Below are positions 52,178-60,886 of a stretch of 64,000 nucleotides of DNA, piece after piece; position 1 is the stretch's first letter, and each line of letters starts with the position of its first letter. Under the pieces are notes generated by a model, which was not told where the DNA came from, did not search any database, and saw only the letters and a program-made list of their open reading frames with translations. The position numbers were made by a program, and so were the translations under genes. The DNA is from Pelotomaculum isophthalicicum JI (GTDB lineage: Bacteria; Bacillota; Desulfotomaculia; Desulfotomaculales; Pelotomaculaceae): positions 62,001 to 126,000 of the forward strand of contig NZ_JAKOAV010000001.1 in assembly GCF_029478095.1 (NCBI RefSeq). Reading direction: 5' to 3'.

Positions 52178-53025
52178 AGGGGGCTGTGAAATTATCCGTG
52201 CCTGTTATTGATTTTCATATCCACCCGGCTTATTACGAGAAATACTGTCCGTCCGCGGAGGAATTTATTAAAAAAAATCAACATGTCGAGGACTGGACTA
52301 ATTTTACAAAAAAATATAAAGACCCGGCCGACTTCCTCCGGTATCTGGATGACAACGTGGTGGATTATGCGGTTATTCTGGCGGAGTTAAGTCCGATTAC
52401 GACCGGGATTTGCACAAATGAGTACGTGCATGAATTTTGTCTGGGACAGGACCGCCTGATTCCGTTTGCCTGTGTTAATCCTTACCTGATAAACGATCCC
52501 GGCAGGGAAGTGGAGAGGCTGGTAAAAGAAATGGGTTTCCGGGGTTTAAAACTCTATCCGACCTATAATTATTTTTACCCCAATGAACCGCTGGTTTACC
52601 CAATCTACGCCAAGGCCGAGGAACTTGGCATTCCGGTGATGCTTCACACGGGTTCTTCAGTTTTTAAAGGAGCCAGGATAAAATATGGCGATCCGCTGTT
52701 TTTTGATGATGTGGCGATTGATTTTCCCGACCTTAACCTGCTGATGACCCATTGTGGGCGGGGTCTATGGTATAATACGGCCTACTTCCTTTCCCGCCTG
52801 CATAAGAACCTTTATATGGAAGTGACAGGGTTGCCTCCTCAGAAACTTCTGGATTATTTTCCCGAATTAGAACGTAATGCTGACAAGGTGATATTTGGAT
52901 CAGACTGGCCTGCCGTGGCCAGCATCAAGTCCAACATCGACGCTGTCAGGGCGCTCCCGTTAAAAGAAGAGACCAAGGAAAAAATCCTGGGCGGGAACGC
53001 CGCCCGGCTGCTTAAGATGACATGA
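52174..53025 (+). CDS. Amidohydrolase (ACMSD-like TIM barrel)
   Basis: A 283-aa amidohydrolase-2 family protein. Metal-binding elements are VIDFHIHPAYYEKY (HxH) at the N-terminus, LGIPVMLHTGSSVF (His), LLMTHCGRGLWYNTAY (His) and IFGSDWPAVASIKS (Asp). Such proteins hydrolyse or decarboxylate ring or carboxylic substrates; the substrate here is unknown. It overlaps mocA by 4 bases (TTGA), so it belongs to the molybdenum hydroxylase unit and may act after the hydroxylase. Confidence 0.82.
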   Translation: MKGAVKLSVPVIDFHIHPAYYEKYCPSAEEFIKKNQHVEDWTNFTKKYKDPADFLRYLDDNVVDYAVILAELSPITTGICTNEYVHEFCLGQDRLIPFACVNPYLINDPGREVERLVKEMGFRGLKLYPTYNYFYPNEPLVYPIYAKAEELGIPVMLHTGSSVFKGARIKYGDPLFFDDVAIDFPDLNLLMTHCGRGLWYNTAYFLSRLHKNLYMEVTGLPPQKLLDYFPELERNADKVIFGSDWPAVASIKSNIDAVRALPLKEETKEKILGGNAARLLKMT

Positions 53026-53207
53026 GCCGCATTGTATGCCCAAAGGTCACCGCAGGCAGATTTATTCCATAATCGATGACCAGAAAGTATGTTGTGGCCC
53101 GCTTCCGGATAGAGGCGGGTTACTATTTGGTTTACAATAAATATCAGTGATGGTATATTGATTAATGTTGATTGAATATAGTTAATTGGGGAACCGGGAG
53201 GTTGAGG

Positions 53208-54476
53208 ATGACAATAAACGCTAAACCGATGTCGGCGTTAAAAGAGGAAGCGCTGCAGCTGCACAGGAAAAACCGGGGTAAAATATCTGTGAAAAGCAAG
53301 GTGCCTGTCAACAACGAGTATGATCTTTCCCTTGCTTATACGCCGGGTGTGGCGGAGCCATGCCGGTTGATTCATGCGGACAAGGATTTGGTTTATGAAT
53401 ATACGGGTAAAGGTAATCTTGTCGCGGTGGTTACCGACGGTACCGCCGTGCTCGGGTTGGGTAATCTCGGTCCGGAAGCGGCTCTGCCGGTAATGGAAGG
53501 AAAAGCGGTGCTGTTTAAAAAGTTTGCCGGTGTCGACGCGTTTCCAGTTTGTGTCGGTACGAATGATGCCGGTCAGATCGTCGAGTTTGTAAAATTGCTC
53601 GTGCCGGCCTTCGGCGGCGTCAACCTGGAGGATATCGCCGCCCCGGTTTGCTTTGAAGTTGAACAAAGGTTAAAGGCCGAAACGGATATACCAATTTTCC
53701 ATGATGATCAGCATGGCACGGCGGTGGTGGTAACTGCCGGATTGATTAACGCGCTTAAGCTGGCGCGCAAAAAGCCTGAACAGATAACGGTGGTGATTAA
53801 CGGAGCCGGCGCCGCCGCGATTGCCGTAGCCCGCCTGCTGCATAGCCTGGGTGTGTCAGTGATAAAAATGTGCGACAGCAAAGGCGCGATTTACCCCGGC
53901 CGCCCGGTTGGGATGAATAAGTACAAGGAAGAGATCGCCTTGCTGGCGAACCGGCAAGGTTGTTCCGGCACACTGGCTGATCTCCTGGCGGGCGCTGACG
54001 TGTTTATTGGTTTGTCAAAAGGCGGGCAATTGAATGGCCAGATGGTTTCCGCGATGAACGCCGGTCCCATTATATTTGCATTGGCTAATCCGGAACCGGA
54101 AATTTACCCTCACGAGGCTTTGGCTGCAGGCGCCGCTGTAGTGGCTACCGGCCGGTCGGATTATTTTAACCAGATAAATAATGTCCTCGCTTTCCCCGGC
54201 ATATTCAGGGGCGCCCTGGACGTGCGCGCCAGTGATATCAATGAAGCCATGAAGGTCGCCGCGGCAAAGGCGATTGCCGGCACGGTGGCGGAAGGAGAGT
54301 TGCGCCCGGAATATATTATTCCTAAACCGTTTGACCTGCGGGTTGCCCCGGCGGTGGCAGAGGCGGTGGCCAGGGCGGCTCATGACAGCGGGGTGTCCCG
54401 GGTAGATATGGACCCCGTGGATGTTGCAGAAAACGCCAGAATGCTGGTTGCACAACAGAATACCGGTTGTCGCTGA
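53208..54476 (+). CDS. NAD(P)-dependent malic enzyme
   Basis: A 422-aa malic enzyme that interconverts malate and pyruvate plus CO2. The catalytic Tyr is in [15 protein letters not shown]. The Lys region is [19 protein letters not shown]. The metal site is [20 protein letters not shown], and the NAD loop is [20 protein letters not shown]. It is of the short bacterial type without a phosphotransacetylase tail. It fits the propionate pathway, linking malate from fumarase to pyruvate. ATG 53208 follows GGGAGG; an upstream TTG at 53172 is in frame. Confidence 0.95.
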   Translation: MTINAKPMSALKEEALQLHRKNRGKISVKSKVPVNNEYDLSLAYTPGVAEPCRLIHADKDLVYEYTGKGNLVAVVTDGTAVLGLGNLGPEAALPVMEGKAVLFKKFAGVDAFPVCVGTNDAGQIVEFVKLLVPAFGGVNLEDIAAPVCFEVEQRLKAETDIPIFHDDQHGTAVVVTAGLINALKLARKKPEQITVVINGAGAAAIAVARLLHSLGVSVIKMCDSKGAIYPGRPVGMNKYKEEIALLANRQGCSGTLADLLAGADVFIGLSKGGQLNGQMVSAMNAGPIIFALANPEPEIYPHEALAAGAAVVATGRSDYFNQINNVLAFPGIFRGALDVRASDINEAMKVAAAKAIAGTVAEGELRPEYIIPKPFDLRVAPAVAEAVARAAHDSGVSRVDMDPVDVAENARMLVAQQNTGCR

Positions 54477-54532
54477 CTTGGTGATGAACTTTGCTAGCTC
54501 CTTGTCTCTGATGATATTAGGAGGGTGAATAC

Positions 54533-55111
54533 ATGGCGGCGCAGAAAATAGTAGTTGCGATCACCGGCGCCACCGGCGCGATATACGGTATTAGATTGCT
54601 GGAAGCTCTTAAAGAATGTCCGGATGTGGAAACTCACCTGATCTTAAGCGGTTGGGCTGAAAAAACCATTGCGTTGGAGACAAACCATTCAGTTGAGGCG
54701 GTTCATAAAATGGCTTCCTGCAGCCACGACCTGCTGAACATGAAAGCCCCGGTCGCCAGTGGATCATTTCAGGTCGGCGGTATGGCTGTAATCCCTTGCA
54801 GCATGAAAACGCTGGCGGCGATAGCCCATGGCCTGGCTGAAAATCTAATAATCCGGGCCGCCGACGTAATGCTGAAAGAACGGAAAAAGTTAATTCTGGT
54901 CCCGCGGGAAACCCCCTTAAGCGTGATCCATATTGAAAATATGCTGGCGGTAACAAAGGCAGGGGCGTGCCTGGTTCCTCCAATGCCGGCATTTTACAAC
55001 CATCCGGCGACTATCGATGATTTGGTGAATCACTTGGTCGGGCGGGTAATGGACCAGTTTGGTTTGTCCCATAACCTGTCGCGGCGCTGGTGCGGAATTA
55101 ACGCTCCTTAA
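54533..55111 (+). CDS. ubiX: Flavin prenyltransferase UbiX
   Basis: A 192-aa protein with the UbiX signature VVAITGATGAIYGIRLLEAL, then ASGSFQVGGMAVIPCSMKTL, LILVPRETPLSVIHIENMLA and VPPMPAFYNHPATIDDLVNH. UbiX makes prenylated FMN, the cofactor of UbiD decarboxylases (for example hydroxybenzoate or phthaloyl-CoA decarboxylases). No ubiD lies in this window, so the partner must be elsewhere. AGGAGGGTG before the ATG. Confidence 0.95.
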   Translation: MAAQKIVVAITGATGAIYGIRLLEALKECPDVETHLILSGWAEKTIALETNHSVEAVHKMASCSHDLLNMKAPVASGSFQVGGMAVIPCSMKTLAAIAHGLAENLIIRAADVMLKERKKLILVPRETPLSVIHIENMLAVTKAGACLVPPMPAFYNHPATIDDLVNHLVGRVMDQFGLSHNLSRRWCGINAP

Positions 55112-55123
55112 CCGGCTCTCATT

Positions 55124-55174
55124 GGGGACATTCCTCCGACCCTAAAGTCAGACCTTAAAGAGAGGTGTGTCCCC
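55124..55174. repeat. Inverted repeat GGGGACATTCCTC ... GAGGTGTGTCCCC
   Basis: The two 13-bp arms match at 11 of 13 positions, with 25 bp between them. The GGGGACA/TGTCCCC ends recall REP-like hairpins found in many Clostridia. It could also act as a terminator for ubiX. Confidence 0.5.
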
Positions 55175-55198
55175 TTTCCTTATACGACAAAAAAACTT

Positions 55199-55245
55199 AA
55201 ATGTCCTATAACCATACAGCGTATGACTATAGGACATTTTAATAA
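55199..55245 (+). terminator. Hairpin with AAATGTCCTATA arms after ubiX
   Basis: AAATGTCCTATA (55199-55210) pairs exactly with TATAGGACATTT (55228-55239), and the inner CATAC pairs with GTATG. TTAATAAATACT follows. It is probably the terminator of the malic enzyme/ubiX region. Confidence 0.6.
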
Positions 55246-55272
55246 ATACTGTTAATGCAGGAAGCATTACGT

Positions 55273-55383
55273 GTGTGTAATAAAATTGGCAGCCAAGGAG
55301 ACTGTCGGAATTTATCGGAATGCGCTTACACTGGTTATTGGTATGAAAATTGCAGAAGATTGCTTATGAAATACCGTGCATAA
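55273..55383 (+). CDS. Possible 36-aa Cys-rich small protein
   Basis: A GTG opens a frame of MCNKIGSQGDCRNLSECAYT then GYWYENCRRLLMKYRA with four Cys. AGGAAG lies about 6 bases upstream. It overlaps the next tiny frame by 8 bases. It has no recognisable family and may be a remnant of a longer gene. It is too short for certainty. Confidence 0.3.
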   Translation: MCNKIGSQGDCRNLSECAYTGYWYENCRRLLMKYRA

Positions 55384-55462
55384 ATATAACGAAACCTTAC
55401 GCGAACAACAATCAAAAGCCGTTAGCGCTTTAAAACATCTTGGAGCGCTGGTTCGGGATTAA
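55376..55462 (+). CDS. Possible 28-aa small protein overlapping the previous frame
   Basis: The GTG at 55376 lies in the end of the preceding frame (GTGCATAA overlap). It reads MHKYNETLREQQSKAVSALK and then HLGALVRD before TAA. It looks like the end of a helical protein. Coupled tiny frames are unusual; they may be real or decayed. Confidence 0.25.
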   Translation: MHKYNETLREQQSKAVSALKHLGALVRD

Positions 55463-55673
55463 CCCTTTTTAACTAGCACCCATACCCAAAACAAACTCAT
55501 TTGTGTTATTGCGCGAAGTACAAAAAAATATTATAAAGAAATAAGTTAGCAGATTAATTATATTGTATCCTGTTATACAGATATATCATGTGGACTGTTT
55601 TTTTTAAACGGGCTTGGGAAATTTATCACATAATTCCCTAAGTTTCCCTTGCTCCTGGGATAGGAGGGGTGAT

Positions 55674-56837
55674 ATGCCCGCCCGAAAGAATGCCAAAAGC
55701 ATTTATGAGGATTTTAACAAAATAGTCGCTAATCCTGTGCGTCAGATAAAACGATTGAGAACCGGCGCGGTTAGAATTATAGGCTGGGTTCCGACAGATG
55801 TTCCGGAAGAGTTGATTCATGCCGCCGGCGCGCTTCCTATCGGCATTGTTGCTTTAGACAACCCTGCCGTTTCACGTTCCGCGCCACATATGCAAGCGTG
55901 GTCTTGTTCCCTGATGCGCTGTGCCCTGGGCATGGCCCTGGGGGGTTCTTTTGATCTGCTGAACGGGCTTATAATACCGGTAATTTGTGATACCACACGA
56001 ATGGTGACAGGCATTTGGAAGCAAACAAAACCTTATGTTTTTATGGATAATTTTTTGTTGCCGAAACAGATTGACCGGCCAAGCGCGAAAGATTATCTAA
56101 TAGGTGAAATGGGCCGCTTAAAAGCGCGACTCGAACAATTTATGGACCGCACGATTACCGCGAGTGAGCTTTGCGAGAGTATCAAATTGTACAACTATAA
56201 CCGGTCGATAATGCGCAAACTGTTTTCTTTGCATACCTGCCACCCTGAACTTCTGGGCAACAAGGATATGTACAATATTATTAAAACATCCATGTTGATG
56301 CCGAAAGAACTGCACACGAACATGATTGCGGAACTGTTGCAAATGCTCGAAAAGAAAGTGGATGACAACAAGTCCGGCGGCAAAAAATACAACATTCGTT
56401 TGTTGATGTCGGGCAAGGTCTGGGAACCGCCTGAAATAATGAATATCCTAGATAGTTTAGGCGCCGTGTCGGTAGGTGACGATTTTTGCACGGGCTACCG
56501 TTATATCGCGAATGATGTGCCCGAAACCGGCGAACCGCTAAGATCGCTGGCGGAACGCCAGTTCAGCCGTCTTCCCATCGCGGCCTTCGCCGGTAAATGC
56601 GGGGATAGAACTAACAGTATAATAAGAATGGTCGGGGAAACACATGCCGATGGAGTGCTTTTCGTTCACTTGAGATATTGCGAACCTGAAAATTTTGATT
56701 ACCCGATGCTCCGCGACGACTTATCGGCATCCGGTATCCCAAATTTTCGTATTGAGACCGAAATAGGCGGCCTGCCTGTTGAAAACTATAACGAGCAAAT
56801 AAAGACGTTTATTGATAGTTTGGGTGGAGGGGTATAA
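55674..56837 (+). CDS. 2-hydroxyacyl-CoA dehydratase/benzoyl-CoA reductase family subunit (first)
   Basis: A 387-aa subunit of the HgdB/BcrB/BadE family. RIIGWVPTDVPEELIHAAGA then LPIGIVALDN is the typical start. SWSCSLMRC-like WSCSLMRCALGMAL and VICDTTRMV hold Cys ligands, and FAGKCGDRTNSIIRMV and FVHLRYCEPENFDYPMLRDD the later ones. These subunits hold a [4Fe-4S] cluster and the CoA substrate. The ATP-driven activator is not encoded nearby. ATG 55674 follows ATAGGAGGGG. Confidence 0.85.
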   Translation: MPARKNAKSIYEDFNKIVANPVRQIKRLRTGAVRIIGWVPTDVPEELIHAAGALPIGIVALDNPAVSRSAPHMQAWSCSLMRCALGMALGGSFDLLNGLIIPVICDTTRMVTGIWKQTKPYVFMDNFLLPKQIDRPSAKDYLIGEMGRLKARLEQFMDRTITASELCESIKLYNYNRSIMRKLFSLHTCHPELLGNKDMYNIIKTSMLMPKELHTNMIAELLQMLEKKVDDNKSGGKKYNIRLLMSGKVWEPPEIMNILDSLGAVSVGDDFCTGYRYIANDVPETGEPLRSLAERQFSRLPIAAFAGKCGDRTNSIIRMVGETHADGVLFVHLRYCEPENFDYPMLRDDLSASGIPNFRIETEIGGLPVENYNEQIKTFIDSLGGGV

Positions 56838-58046
56838 ATGATCGAGAGCCCTTCTTTTAAGACGACGAACTTGTTTAAGAGAATGATGGCCGAGTATCTT
56901 GAACGGGGCGTTGCAGCTAAGGAGAAAGGCATACCTATTGCCTGGGTGACAGCTACTTTCCCGGTGGAAATAATTTATGCCGCCGGCTTATTTCCATATT
57001 ACCCGGAAAATTTCGGCGCCCGCATCGCAGCCAAAAAAGTTGCCGCTGCCATATCCGCTGCCGCAGAGAAGCAGGGCTATTTTCCCGACCTCTGCGCTTA
57101 CGCCAGGTGCGGTATTGGAAACGCTTTTTCCATTAAACGCCCGGTTGGCGAGGTTTTGAAGCCGGACGTGGTTTTTTGCTCCAACGCCCAGTGCGGCAGT
57201 TTGCAGAAATGGTTTGAAGCGGCCGGCAGGTATTATCAGGTGCCCTTTTTTCTGATCGATACGCCTCTGATCGAGAATACGCCAACTACTTTGATCAAGC
57301 GGTACATTGTTGATCAACTGCATGAATTGCTGGATTTTCTTGAGCTTTACACTGGGAATACGTTTAACTTCAGCCGTTTGGCTGAGGTTATATCCCTGTC
57401 TAACGAAGCCTGCCGCTTGTGGAATGAAATCCTCGAAATGGCAGCTTTAAAACCCGCTCCTTTCGGTTACTTTGACGCTTGTTATCACCTGGCGCCAATC
57501 GTTGCCTGGAGAGGCACCAAATGGGCGGTCGATTATTACAAGGAACTGAAAAAAGAGCTGGAAGAAAGGCTGGACAATAAAGTTTACGTTATCCCCGATG
57601 AGCGGTATAAGCTTTACTTTGACCATATCCCGGTGTGGCCGAGATTGCGCTGGTTCTCAAATCTGCTTTTGGAAAGGAAAGCGCTTGCCGTCGCTTCCCA
57701 ATACACCCATGCCTGGGCTTGGCGGTTTGATTTGAACCGGCCTTTGGAAAGTCTTGTGAAAAATCATACCGAAGTGTTTATTAACAGGGGCTATGAGTAC
57801 CGGCTCGAGCAAAAAATCAGTTTAATGAATGAGTTCAAGGTCGATGGATTTATCTTGTTTTCTAACCGCAGTTGCAAGCCAAAAGCGCTTGGCTTGTATG
57901 ACAAGTACAATATTATCAGTGAGCGCACCGGCCTGCCCGGGGTAATATTTGAAGCGGATATGTCAGATGAGCGTTATTTTAATGAAGAATATATCAAGAA
58001 ACTTTTCGGAGAGTTTTTTGACCGGCTTGAGCGGGAATCAACATGA
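56838..58046 (+). CDS. 2-hydroxyacyl-CoA dehydratase/benzoyl-CoA reductase family subunit (second)
   Basis: A 402-aa partner subunit. Family landmarks are GIPIAWVTATFPVEIIYAAG followed by LFPYYPENF, FPDLCAYARCGIGNAF, PDVVFCSNAQCGSLQKWFEA and FILFSNRSCKPKALG. The ATG lies immediately after the previous stop, so the two subunits form a pair. Together they would reduce or dehydrate an aromatic or 2-hydroxyacyl-CoA if an activator is supplied. The substrate cannot be fixed; aromatic CoA esters are favoured by the nearby UbiX and CoA ligase. Confidence 0.85.
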   Translation: MIESPSFKTTNLFKRMMAEYLERGVAAKEKGIPIAWVTATFPVEIIYAAGLFPYYPENFGARIAAKKVAAAISAAAEKQGYFPDLCAYARCGIGNAFSIKRPVGEVLKPDVVFCSNAQCGSLQKWFEAAGRYYQVPFFLIDTPLIENTPTTLIKRYIVDQLHELLDFLELYTGNTFNFSRLAEVISLSNEACRLWNEILEMAALKPAPFGYFDACYHLAPIVAWRGTKWAVDYYKELKKELEERLDNKVYVIPDERYKLYFDHIPVWPRLRWFSNLLLERKALAVASQYTHAWAWRFDLNRPLESLVKNHTEVFINRGYEYRLEQKISLMNEFKVDGFILFSNRSCKPKALGLYDKYNIISERTGLPGVIFEADMSDERYFNEEYIKKLFGEFFDRLEREST

Positions 58047-58118
58047 CTTTATATTAGAGGCGAGCATGAACTCGTTGATAAGCCCCATGTCCGTTATTTA
58101 CATAAAGGATTTGCGGAA

Positions 58119-58146
58119 TCCCCAAAACCCGGGGACTTTTTTTATT
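58119..58146 (+). terminator. Rho-independent terminator after the dehydratase-like pair
   Basis: TCCCC pairs with GGGGA around AAAACCC, then CTTTTTTTATT. The stem is short but GC-only and followed by a long T-run. Confidence 0.7.
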
Positions 58147-58214
58147 CTGTTTCAGTAGGCGCCAGGCAGGATTAATGCCTTTCCAGAAAGAAGTATAGAG
58201 GTGGGTGAAATCAA

Positions 58215-58320
58215 AGCGCACCGGCTACCATGTAGCAGCGCTGGAATCCTCCCCTGGCATTAAAGGAATTGGTTCGTGCCGGCCGGCTTGGCTGCAAGAC
58301 GGGAGCAGGGGTGGCACGAA
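58215..58320 (+). ncRNA. Candidate structured RNA upstream of iorA
   Basis: A first hairpin is AGCGC (58215-58219) with GCGCT (58238-58242), enclosing GCTAC/GTAGC. A second stem is TTCGTGCC (58273-58280) with GGCACGAA (58313-58320), with an inner CTTG/CAAG. CCCCTG (58251-58256) can pair with CAGGGG (58306-58311), crossing the second stem as a pseudoknot. The region lies in a 480-bp gap before iorA. I do not recognise a known riboswitch; a 74-codon open frame over it (58205-58429) does not look like a protein. Confidence 0.35.
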
Positions 58321-58526
58321 GATCAAAAGCAGGAAGGAGGTGGCCAAAGCGAACAACGGAGATAGGTTTTTCATTGTTGCGTATGGTCTAACCCCTATCA
58401 CTTCGCCGACTGGCAGGTTTTTTACCTAGTGTTTGAACAGGTATTATTCGACCCCCTTCAATATGGGGTATGGCTATACTCAAGAGTAAATAAGGTATCA
58501 ATACTTGCTAGAGGTGGTGGTCTCTG

Positions 58527-60272
58527 ATGAAAAAAATAATGTCTGGAAATGAGGCTCTCGCTTACGGCGCTTACCTGGCTGGGATAAAAGTTGGCGCCGG
58601 TTATCCCGGTACGCCCAGTACTGAGGTTTTGGAAAATTACTCCCGTTATCCCGGCGCTTACGCGGAATGGTCACCAAATGAAAAGGTGGCGATGGACGTG
58701 GGGATCGGGGCGGCTTTAGGTGGAAAACGCGCCATGGTAACCATGAAACATGTCGGCTTGAATGTGGCGGCCGATTCCCTGTTTACTGTTTCCTACACTG
58801 GAACGAATGGCGCCTTGATTATTATCAACTCCGACGATCCCAGCATGCATAGTTCACAAAATGAGCAAGACAACAGGCACTATGCCAGAGCTTCCAAGGT
58901 AGTTATGCTTGAGCCGGCGGATTCCGAGGAAGCAAAGCGTTTTGTCAAAGTGGCGGTTGAAATTAGTGAGACATTCGATACTCCGGTAATTTTGCGGACA
59001 ACTACCAGGTTGTCGCATTCCAGGTGTATCGTCGCATTGGAAGATGAACCGGCTGATATTGTAGTAGAGCCGGCTGCTTATGAGCGTAACGCGTCAAAGT
59101 ATGTAATGGTGCCGATGAACGCCCGCCAACGCCGCTTGGTAGTGGAGGAAAGGCTTAAAAAGTTGGCGGAGTATGCCGAAACAACGCCAATCAATTTTAT
59201 TGAGCCGGGCGGCGGCGATATTGGTGTTATTGCCGCGGGCGTAAGCTACCAGTATGCCAAAGAGGTTTTTCCCGAAGCAACCTTTCTAAAACTGGGAATG
59301 GTGTACCCCTTGCCTAAGCAGTTGATCCGCGATCTGGCGGGGCGGGTGAAGCAAGTTGTCGTGGTGGAAGAGTTGGACCCCTTCATTGAAGAACATGTAC
59401 GACTGCTTGGTATTCCAGTTAAAGGACGAGAAGTGTTTCCCGGCATAGCTGAATTCAGCCAGGGAAGAGTGAGAAAACATGCTGCGGCTGCGGGGCTTGT
59501 GCCCAAGGTGGCTGATCCCCCGGCAGTACAGACTCCGCAGTTGCCGGTTAGACCGCCGATGCTTTGCCCCGGTTGCGCCCACAGGCCGGTTTTTTACGCT
59601 TTGCAGCGCCTTCGGGTAGCGGTAATGGGCGATATCGGGTGCTACACGCTGGGTGCCGCGCCTCCGCTTGGTTCCATGCATTCATGTATATGTATGGGTG
59701 CCAGTATCGGCAACGTGCATGGAGTTGACAGGGCAAAAGTAAAGGACCGCACTGCGGCGGTGATCGGTGACTCAACCTTTTTCCACAGCGGTATAGCGCC
59801 GCTCATTAATCTGATCAGTAATGGCGGCAACAGCACGGTAATTGTCGTTGACAACCGGATCACGGCCATGACCGGCCACCAGCCGCACCCGGGCACCGGC
59901 TGGACGCTGATGGGCAAAGAAGTGCCGAATGTCAGCATCGATGCCCTGGCGCGCGCCGTTGGTTTTAAGAAAGTAGATGTGATCAATCCTTATGATTTCA
60001 AACTTGTTCTGGATACAATCCGGGATCATACAAGTTCGGATGAACCTTCGTTGATTGTTTCACAGTATCCATGCGTGCTTAATATCAGGGAAAAGAAACC
60101 GGCTCCGACAGTGGATCTGGATGCCTGCAACGAGTGCGGCACTTGCCTCCGCATCGGGTGTTCGCCGATGACCAAGGTGGACGGCGGGGTGGCGATAGAT
60201 CCCGCTCTCTGCATCGGCTGCGGTTTCTGCGCCAGTGTATGTCCCCAGAGCGCCATTAAGGTTCCCAGTTGA
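58527..60272 (+). CDS. iorA: Indolepyruvate:ferredoxin oxidoreductase, alpha subunit IorA
   Basis: A 581-aa fused subunit. It starts MSGNEALAYGAYLAGIKVGA followed by GYPGTPSTEVLENY. The TPP-binding part has LCPGCAHRPVFYALQRL, VMGDIGCYTLGAAPPLGSMH and VIGDSTFFHSGIAPL. The C-terminus holds two [4Fe-4S] motifs: CNECGTCLRIGCSPM and CIGCGFCASVCPQSAI. The enzyme oxidises aryl-pyruvates from aromatic amino acids to aryl-acetyl-CoA with ferredoxin. It is complete in length and paired with iorB. AGGTGGTGG lies before the ATG. Confidence 0.96.
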   Translation: MKKIMSGNEALAYGAYLAGIKVGAGYPGTPSTEVLENYSRYPGAYAEWSPNEKVAMDVGIGAALGGKRAMVTMKHVGLNVAADSLFTVSYTGTNGALIIINSDDPSMHSSQNEQDNRHYARASKVVMLEPADSEEAKRFVKVAVEISETFDTPVILRTTTRLSHSRCIVALEDEPADIVVEPAAYERNASKYVMVPMNARQRRLVVEERLKKLAEYAETTPINFIEPGGGDIGVIAAGVSYQYAKEVFPEATFLKLGMVYPLPKQLIRDLAGRVKQVVVVEELDPFIEEHVRLLGIPVKGREVFPGIAEFSQGRVRKHAAAAGLVPKVADPPAVQTPQLPVRPPMLCPGCAHRPVFYALQRLRVAVMGDIGCYTLGAAPPLGSMHSCICMGASIGNVHGVDRAKVKDRTAAVIGDSTFFHSGIAPLINLISNGGNSTVIVVDNRITAMTGHQPHPGTGWTLMGKEVPNVSIDALARAVGFKKVDVINPYDFKLVLDTIRDHTSSDEPSLIVSQYPCVLNIREKKPAPTVDLDACNECGTCLRIGCSPMTKVDGGVAIDPALCIGCGFCASVCPQSAIKVPS

Positions 60273-60285
60273 GGAGGTAGTGAGG

Positions 60286-60876
60286 ATGAAAAATAAATAC
60301 GACTTCCTGTTTGCCGGAGTTGGCGGCCAGGGAACTATCCTGGCCAGCGATATACTCTCCGAAGTCGGTATGCGCAGCGGTTATGACGTTAAAAAGTCCG
60401 AAGTGCACGGGATGTCGCAGCGGGGCGGGGCAGTGGAGAGTCATGTCCGCTGGGGAGAGAAAGTTTATTCACCGCTTATTGAGGAAGGAAATACCGACTT
60501 CCTGCTTGCTTTCGAAATGCTTGAGGCTGCCAGATGGCCCCATTTTACCGCGGCAAACACAGTCGCCTTAATCAACCGCCACCAGATCTTTCCTCCGAGT
60601 GTTAACCTTGGACAGGCCAAGTACCCGGAGGAAAATGAGATAGAAAGTATTCTTGCCGGCGCCGGAGCAAAGGTTGTCTGGGTAGACGGAGCGGCAAAGG
60701 CGCTGGAATTGGGGAACGCCGCCCTTGGCGGGGTTGTTTTAATTGGCGCGCTTTCCACATATTTGGACGAACCCGTTGAAGTATGGGAAAAAACCATAGT
60801 TGAACTTGTTCCGGCCAAATTTAAGGAATTAAACGTGCAGGCTTTCAGAGCCGGCCGGGAATTAATGCAAAAGTAG
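60286..60876 (+). CDS. iorB: Indolepyruvate:ferredoxin oxidoreductase, beta subunit IorB
   Basis: A 196-aa gamma-domain-like subunit: YDFLFAGVGGQGTILASDIL, then KKSEVHGMSQRGGAVESHVR and NLGQAKYPEENEIESIL. It is the partner of IorA. ATG 60286 follows GGAGGTAGTGAGG; an in-frame ATG at 60235 inside iorA is not used. The stop is followed after 10 bp by repeat copy G. Confidence 0.95.
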   Translation: MKNKYDFLFAGVGGQGTILASDILSEVGMRSGYDVKKSEVHGMSQRGGAVESHVRWGEKVYSPLIEEGNTDFLLAFEMLEAARWPHFTAANTVALINRHQIFPPSVNLGQAKYPEENEIESILAGAGAKVVWVDGAAKALELGNAALGGVVLIGALSTYLDEPVEVWEKTIVELVPAKFKELNVQAFRAGRELMQK

Positions 60877-60886
60877 CTGGAACTAA

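Noticed and set aside
58281-58312. HDV-like ribozyme, because of GGCCGGC
   Set aside because: The complementary P1 strand and the rest of the nested double pseudoknot are missing.
58300-58330. T-box riboswitch, because of GGGGTGGCACGA resembling the T-box sequence
   Set aside because: The T-box proper (GGGTGGNACCGCG) and the usual stem I features and terminator pairing were not found.
58205-58429. 74-codon open frame before iorA
   Set aside because: The protein has no family features and covers the paired segments of the candidate RNA; it is more likely a non-coding leader.
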